Assembly: GCF_018294505.1 (NCBI RefSeq)
Contig: NC_057808.1
Coordinates: forward strand, 354,070,696 to 354,134,695
DNA: 64,000 bases
From: Triticum aestivum
Lineage: Eukaryota; Streptophyta; Magnoliopsida; Poales; Poaceae
Direction: 5' to 3'
The position numbers and the translations under genes were made by a program. Of this stretch, positions 59,516 to 64,000 are shown one piece after another. The notes under the pieces were generated by a model that worked only from the letters and a program-made list of their open reading frames with translations, made no database searches and had not been told where the DNA came from. Every line of letters begins with the position of its first letter. Position 1 is the first letter of the stretch.

Positions 59516-59914
59516 AAGAGATGGCATGGAGTATCTCAATTCCTATGAGTAGGGATTGGAAAAGAGATGTCATTTGGTTGACAGCATAGGAACTTTTCTA
59601 TTGAATCTAGAGATGACATGTATCTCAATTCCTATGAGGAGGGATTAGAAAAGAGATGTAATTTGGTTCATATCATAGGAACTTTTCTATTGAATATACG
59701 CTAATGTTTATTTTCCTTTGAAATTATGGGAGTATAGGAATCCATTCATATGAACCAAGTGGCTCTAAAGCTATAGAAATGATATCATGTTTATTTCCTT
59801 TGAAATGTAGAGTATATGAATCTATTCCCATGAACCAATTGGCTCTAAAGAAAAAAATCCTATAAAAATCATATCATATAGAGTTCCTATGATATTCCTC
59901 CACACCAAAGGATG
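59516..59914. mobile_element. Second Harbinger-like MITE relic with internal duplications
   Basis: Ends CCTCCACACCAAAGGATGG. Inside, GTATCTCAATTCCTATGAGNAGGGATTNGAAAAGAGATG occurs twice, 89 bp apart. CATGAACCAANTGGCTCTAAAG occurs twice, about 85 bp apart. Confidence 0.55.
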
Positions 59915-60620
59915 GTTGAAATTGCTGCAGGTGATACGATGGTCTTTCTTTGTAGACTCCTCCCCCATCTTTATAGTTACCTCTCGAAGATGAATGAAAT
60001 GATATATACAGGGTATTCTACATGTGCAATTTGGTACACGAAAACTCGGTAAAAGTTTGCGAGGTTCGAATTTTCAATAAAGCTATATGCACTGCATTTT
60101 GGAACGGAGGGAGCATATGGCAGTTGCTAACACTCACATGGAAGATTTGTGTGTAGGAGGAGTGGCTGTTCTGTTAAATGACATGGCAAAACTGACACTG
60201 TCGGATGCCGATCTAACGGTTCTTACGGCGTTCGTCAGGAAAAGGCTTGTGGCGAACGTTTGTCGGATAATGATTTACGGACACATGCATTGCATTGATA
60301 CGTGCCCCCCTCTCTCTCACGCACACGCACCCTCCCGAGTCCTCTCGCACCCACCGTCTATCTGCAGGTAGACGTCACACACATATGTGCTCTTCACACC
60401 CTACCATCAGAACTTCTAAAAAACAACAGACGCCGCGCACATTTTATTTTAGCTCACACGTCACACACTTATACTATTACTCTTGTGGCGAACGTTCTTT
60501 GGGCATAGTATATTGTACTCTCACGAAGAGAAGCAGTGCACGCACGCACTAGTTCTCTCACACCCACTTGCGGGTACACGTAGGTGCGCATTTTTTTGAA
60601 GCTGGTACAACAAAATCACT
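59915..60620. other. Unassigned 700 bp
   Basis: GGAACGGAGGGAGCATA near 60100 resembles a Stowaway end without a partner. CTTGTGGCGAACGTT occurs at about 60247 and 60483. No gene is supported. Confidence 0.4.
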
Positions 60621-60623
60621 CCA

Positions 60624-60972
60624 CTACATATATAAGCAGGAGCCTTAGTGCTTGCTTTACTAGGGTTCCTCTCGTTCACTCTCTCATGCTCTCCAGATCT
60701 AAGCAAGACATAGGTAGCCACACTCTCTCTCAGCTCACATCTGGTCACAAATCCGCCCGGACAACCTCGACCGGGGCAGGGGTGTAGGTGCATCGTTCAC
60801 GCTGTCATCGGCGGCGAGGGAGGAGACCAACGGCTGCCCGCGCGTCCCGATTGGCGGCCGTGTCATTCTCTCCGAGAGAGCACCGGCTCCGGAGGGCCTC
60901 CGACCCCTTCTTCCTCCCTGCGGTATTGTGGCCAAGATGCGGCCTCCCGACGCCGTCTTTGCCACATGCCGA
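60624..60972 (+). promoter_or_regulatory. TATA-containing promoter-like region and possible 5' exon
   Basis: CATATATAAGCAGG near 60627 is followed by a CT-rich leader, a GC-rich segment, and a donor-like CAG|GTATAT at about 60972. The first ATG (60687) gives only 33 codons. A matching acceptor, TGATTGCAG, lies near 62188. It could be a non-coding or relic transcript. Confidence 0.25.
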
Positions 60973-61099
60973 CGACCCTCAGGTATATATTCCTTCGAAA
61001 CCTGCCTTGCTCTACTGCCCCGGCTCCCCACTTGGCTTCGTGTGGATCTTTTTCTACTTCCGTCCGCTGTTCCAAAGCCACCTATACTTTTACTATTAT

Positions 61100-63190
61100 T
61101 AGAGGTAAAGCTAGTTCATACAGTCGACTCTAAGAGTTGGTTCAAACAGGGAAGAAAGTGGGAAAGCTGTAGCATGAATCTAGGACTTGGTTCTAAGAGG
61201 AAACGGGGGAAAGTAGTAGATACTGGCTACCCAACCGGTCTCTTGGTTGAAAAGACGATGAAAGCATGGTGGATGGCGAAGGGTGGGGGAAGTGGACCTA
61301 TCTCTTGGTTGAAAAAGGAAAGAAAGTGACGGGTGTTGGGGGACAACGCAAATGAGAATGAGCAGGTCTAGATTTCCTGTGCTCACATAGGAAAATGTCG
61401 CCGAGGAGATAAAAAATGGGACAAATGCAGACATGCTGCCTGAGTGTTTGCCGCTCTCGGCAACCACATCTGCCTCACCACTTTATGCCTCTGCTGTCCC
61501 TACGCCCATATCGCTAACGTTAATGTAAAATCACATGAAGCATTAAGCAATGCCACCTAATGTCACTATAAGTAATGGTCTAGTGCCGTCGATAAATTGA
61601 AGCAATGCCACCACCATTTTATGAAGTGCTTCCGCCTTGCTTTATTTCCCATGAATTGTGTTTTTGCAGTTACACTTAAATCTCACACCGCTAACATTGC
61701 TTCATCCCAGTGGAACTGCACAAATTTGATTGCACATTTACTGACCATGTGCTACTCTCATGACAGTAATACTAATGCTATTGTTCTGCATGTTAATCTA
61801 GTGGCACTGTTGATGTGATGTGATGCTACTTACTTAAGGATACTTTCATACTGTCAATCTAGTGCCAATTATAACGCAATAGATGCTGCTGTTAATCATA
61901 CGCCACTGCAAATATCTGTCACTGTTTAAATAACCGTATTTCATATTTGCGCAAACAGGGATGTTTGTCTCCATATCGTTTCGGGATGTCTGTCTCCGTA
62001 TCATTTCTATCCGCGCAATCAAAGCACACACCTCAGTTTTAGTAGAACTGCGCAAAATGAGATGGCTATCCCTCGTTGCCATCGTCTAACCACCCGTCTT
62101 CCAGGTATTCCTACATTGGTAGTTACTAGGTAGAATGACCAACGCAATCTAAAAGAAGCTGATTCATACGTTTTACTTCCTGATTGCAGTGCAGGGACGA
62201 GCGAAAACATCTGCATCCTAGTCCGGAATGCACTTTGCTCCAGTTCATCCATGGACCGAGGACAAGCTAGCACGGCTGCACGGAGGTTTTTGGGACAGGT
62301 GCGCGGACAAGAGGCATTGTGTTCTGCTTTTTTCTGCAAATATCGGCGCTTAAATTTAGTGGAATGCACAAGTCTTTCAGCTGGTCAGTACACTGCATGG
62401 TTCAGTTCAGCATTCTAGCTGAGAACACAATTATAATTGGTTATTCTGGAATGAGAGAACCTAACCCTGGATGGTGGCAACAAGAAAAACCAGAGTGAAC
62501 TCCAGGAAATTTAAGCCTGCCGGGAGGCCCTTTGCTCAGAGAAGCCTTGCTTGTTTTTTCCTGATTTGTAAACCTTCTCACAACTTTGTCTTTTGGTATT
62601 AACTAGTATATGTTTGTTATGTTCTATGAATCATTGAGATGTATAAAATTGCTTAACTTATGCTTTTCAAGTTTTTTATGAAGCCGAGTTTAATGTGAGT
62701 GTTCCACATGAACGCTAGACTAGCGTGTGAACGTTTGGAATTTACATTGTGGCCTCAGTTAACTGCATGAACCACTGTAACAAGATACATAGTTGCTTAT
62801 ATGTCAGACAGCAGATTGTTGATTGTTAGCTGGTCGATAGCCTAGTGTTGAAGCGAGCTGACCCAATGTGCCGTGTTTTCCACAACTGCTTACAAGTGGG
62901 GTAGCACCAACAGTGTTTACAACTACTTATGTATACGTCGGCGCACAGTTCTCGAACGAGTACTCTATTTCATCAAAACACACACTGCTCGTATGGTAAA
63001 ACTAGTGAGGACGCATCTATTTTGGCAACAATTATGATGATTCACGAGCACACAAAAGTAGCAGCAGTTCCCATAGACGGATTCAAACAGAGTACTAGCC
63101 CCAGAGGGCTCGATAACAGGCAAGGTTCGGATAATTAGACAGAATCCAAACTACTATTAAACACTAGCTGGGGCAAGTATTTCATGCCTC
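61100..63190. other. Unassigned AT-rich 2.1 kb
   Basis: No long ORF, element end or clear repeat was seen, apart from the candidate splice acceptor near 62188. Confidence 0.5.
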
Positions 63191-63193
63191 GAT

Positions 63194-63997
63194 CTAATTT
63201 GGGCTGGACACAAGACGGACCTTGCCATGAACATCATCGAGGACGTCCGGCAGCAGCTCAATCCTGTGAACCTTCATGAATACAACCTTGTGGCCTTGCC
63301 ACTCATAAACTTGTTTATGGAGGCATGCCACGTCATCTTCCTGCGTAATCTTGACAAGAACAGTATGCCTCACAAACGAAGGAGTAGCTTTGAACTTCTT
63401 ATGCTTCAGTACACCCTGGACAACACGCCTGACAACAGTGAGGCTGGAATACAACTCTTCATTGGTATAAGCGCAAATGGCTTCCAGGATCCAACAGCCT
63501 AAAAACTCTGTTATCCTAGTGCGTATATTCAGGTCATCCACCTCATAGCGAGTGACATGTACAACCACACAATCCTTGTCTGCATCAGGGCTCTAATTGA
63601 AACAGAAACAAATTTTGAATTACTTTCCAGCATAAGAAACACAAGTTATTTAAACCACTATGTATAGCATGGCATCGAAGCTAATAAAATTTTGCATTAT
63701 TCATCACCACATACTTAGATGAAAAACCACAATCGAGATCGGCAAAGAAGAAAATCACCTTGGGCAGCTCAGCGGGGGGGGGGAGACATCCTCGAAGGGG
63801 GGAAACTGCTCCTGCAGTGCCACGGGGGCTGTAACCTCAAACGGGGCGTTGACCATCTCAGTAGTGGCCGTGAGCGTATTTGGGGTCAGCTCGGTGGCTG
63901 CCTCCATCTTCTTGGAGCTCTCTGTCTTGTGGGGATCAGCCTCCCGCGTCTGCTCCAATATCGGCAGATCTTTTCCTGGTTCTCCTTGGTCCATCAT
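63194..63997 (-). CDS. 3' end of an unrecognised minus-strand gene
   Basis: Two exons are visible. The upstream one runs from the window edge to a donor at 63759 (CAAG|GTGATT) and is acidic and Thr/Pro-rich (MMDQGEPGKDLPILEQTREA at the open start). The second begins near 63590 after AATTAG or TGCAG and stops at 63194. It reads VVVHVTRYEVDDLNIRTRIT, then FVRHTVLVKITQEDDVACLH, then YEWQGHKVVFMKVHRIELLP. That pattern faintly resembles the N-terminal part of grass DUF4283-type proteins, a family frequent in transposon-rich regions. The gene runs off the right edge, so its start is unknown. No stop or frameshift is seen in the two segments. Function not assignable. Confidence 0.45.
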
Positions 63998-64000
63998 GAA

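Noticed and set aside
60928..61329. 133-codon plus-strand ORF
   Set aside because: Composition is uneven, no motif is recognisable, and a splice donor-like site falls within it; likely chance.
62340..62362. TTTAGTGGAA as the missing right end of the CACTA
   Set aside because: Only TAGTG plus GAA match; the inner sequence has no similarity to the left terminus.

Overview
This is a piece of a large grass genome, almost certainly Triticeae (wheat, Aegilops or a close relative). It consists of LTR retrotransposons nested in one another, a CACTA transposon with a multi-exon gene, and Stowaway-type and Harbinger-type MITEs. I saw no intact host gene. Family names are from memory; element boundaries and target-site duplications (TSDs) are read from the sequence.

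Layout, left half. 1-3893 is the 3' end of a chromovirus (integrase and chromodomain remnant, polypurine tract, 2.9-kb 3' LTR containing an N gap). It sits inside a minus-strand Sabrina-like LTR (3894-4587) whose internal region runs to 5764. Next comes LTR 'A' (5765-6670) with an internal part carrying a broken antisense gene for an AT-hook plus B3-domain protein (7002-7802). Another minus-strand LTR (8069-8547) begins an element whose antisense gene is cut at 9374 by a CACTA transposon with terminus CACTA at 9375. The CACTA gene is itself split by a complete Tat-lineage Ty3/gypsy element at 10911-23434: two 519-bp LTRs, TSD ACAAC, gag and pol on the minus strand, and a separate multi-exon gene on the plus strand. 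From 23435 the CACTA gene continues on the minus strand (Transposase_24-like exons, then an amplified exon array to about 29.3 kb).

Right half. 29928-34191 is a solo LTR with TSD CTCAA and a 64-bp tandem array. 34197-37635 is unassigned GC-rich and AT-rich sequence with repeats. 37636-42697 is a deletion derivative of the same family as LTR A, with a decayed Transposase_28-like antisense gene. 42751-54447 is a complete element with about 4-kb, nearly identical LTRs (TSD CCACC, initiator-Met tRNA primer site) and a decayed 3.8-kb interior. 54453-63190 holds tandem repeats, MITEs and unassigned DNA. 63194-63997 is the end of an unrecognised minus-strand gene.

The genes here are transposon machinery: gag, protease, reverse transcriptase, RNase H, integrase, CACTA transposase, and antisense accessory genes sitting next to 3' LTRs. 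Nearly all have nonsense codons or frameshifts. The most notable structure not explained by standard annotation is a conserved set of three DNA/RNA dyads shared by three different long-LTR families (near 3.25, 31.2, 45.5 and 53.2 kb). Also notable is an antisense gene slot that carries unrelated cargo in two copies of one retroelement family.
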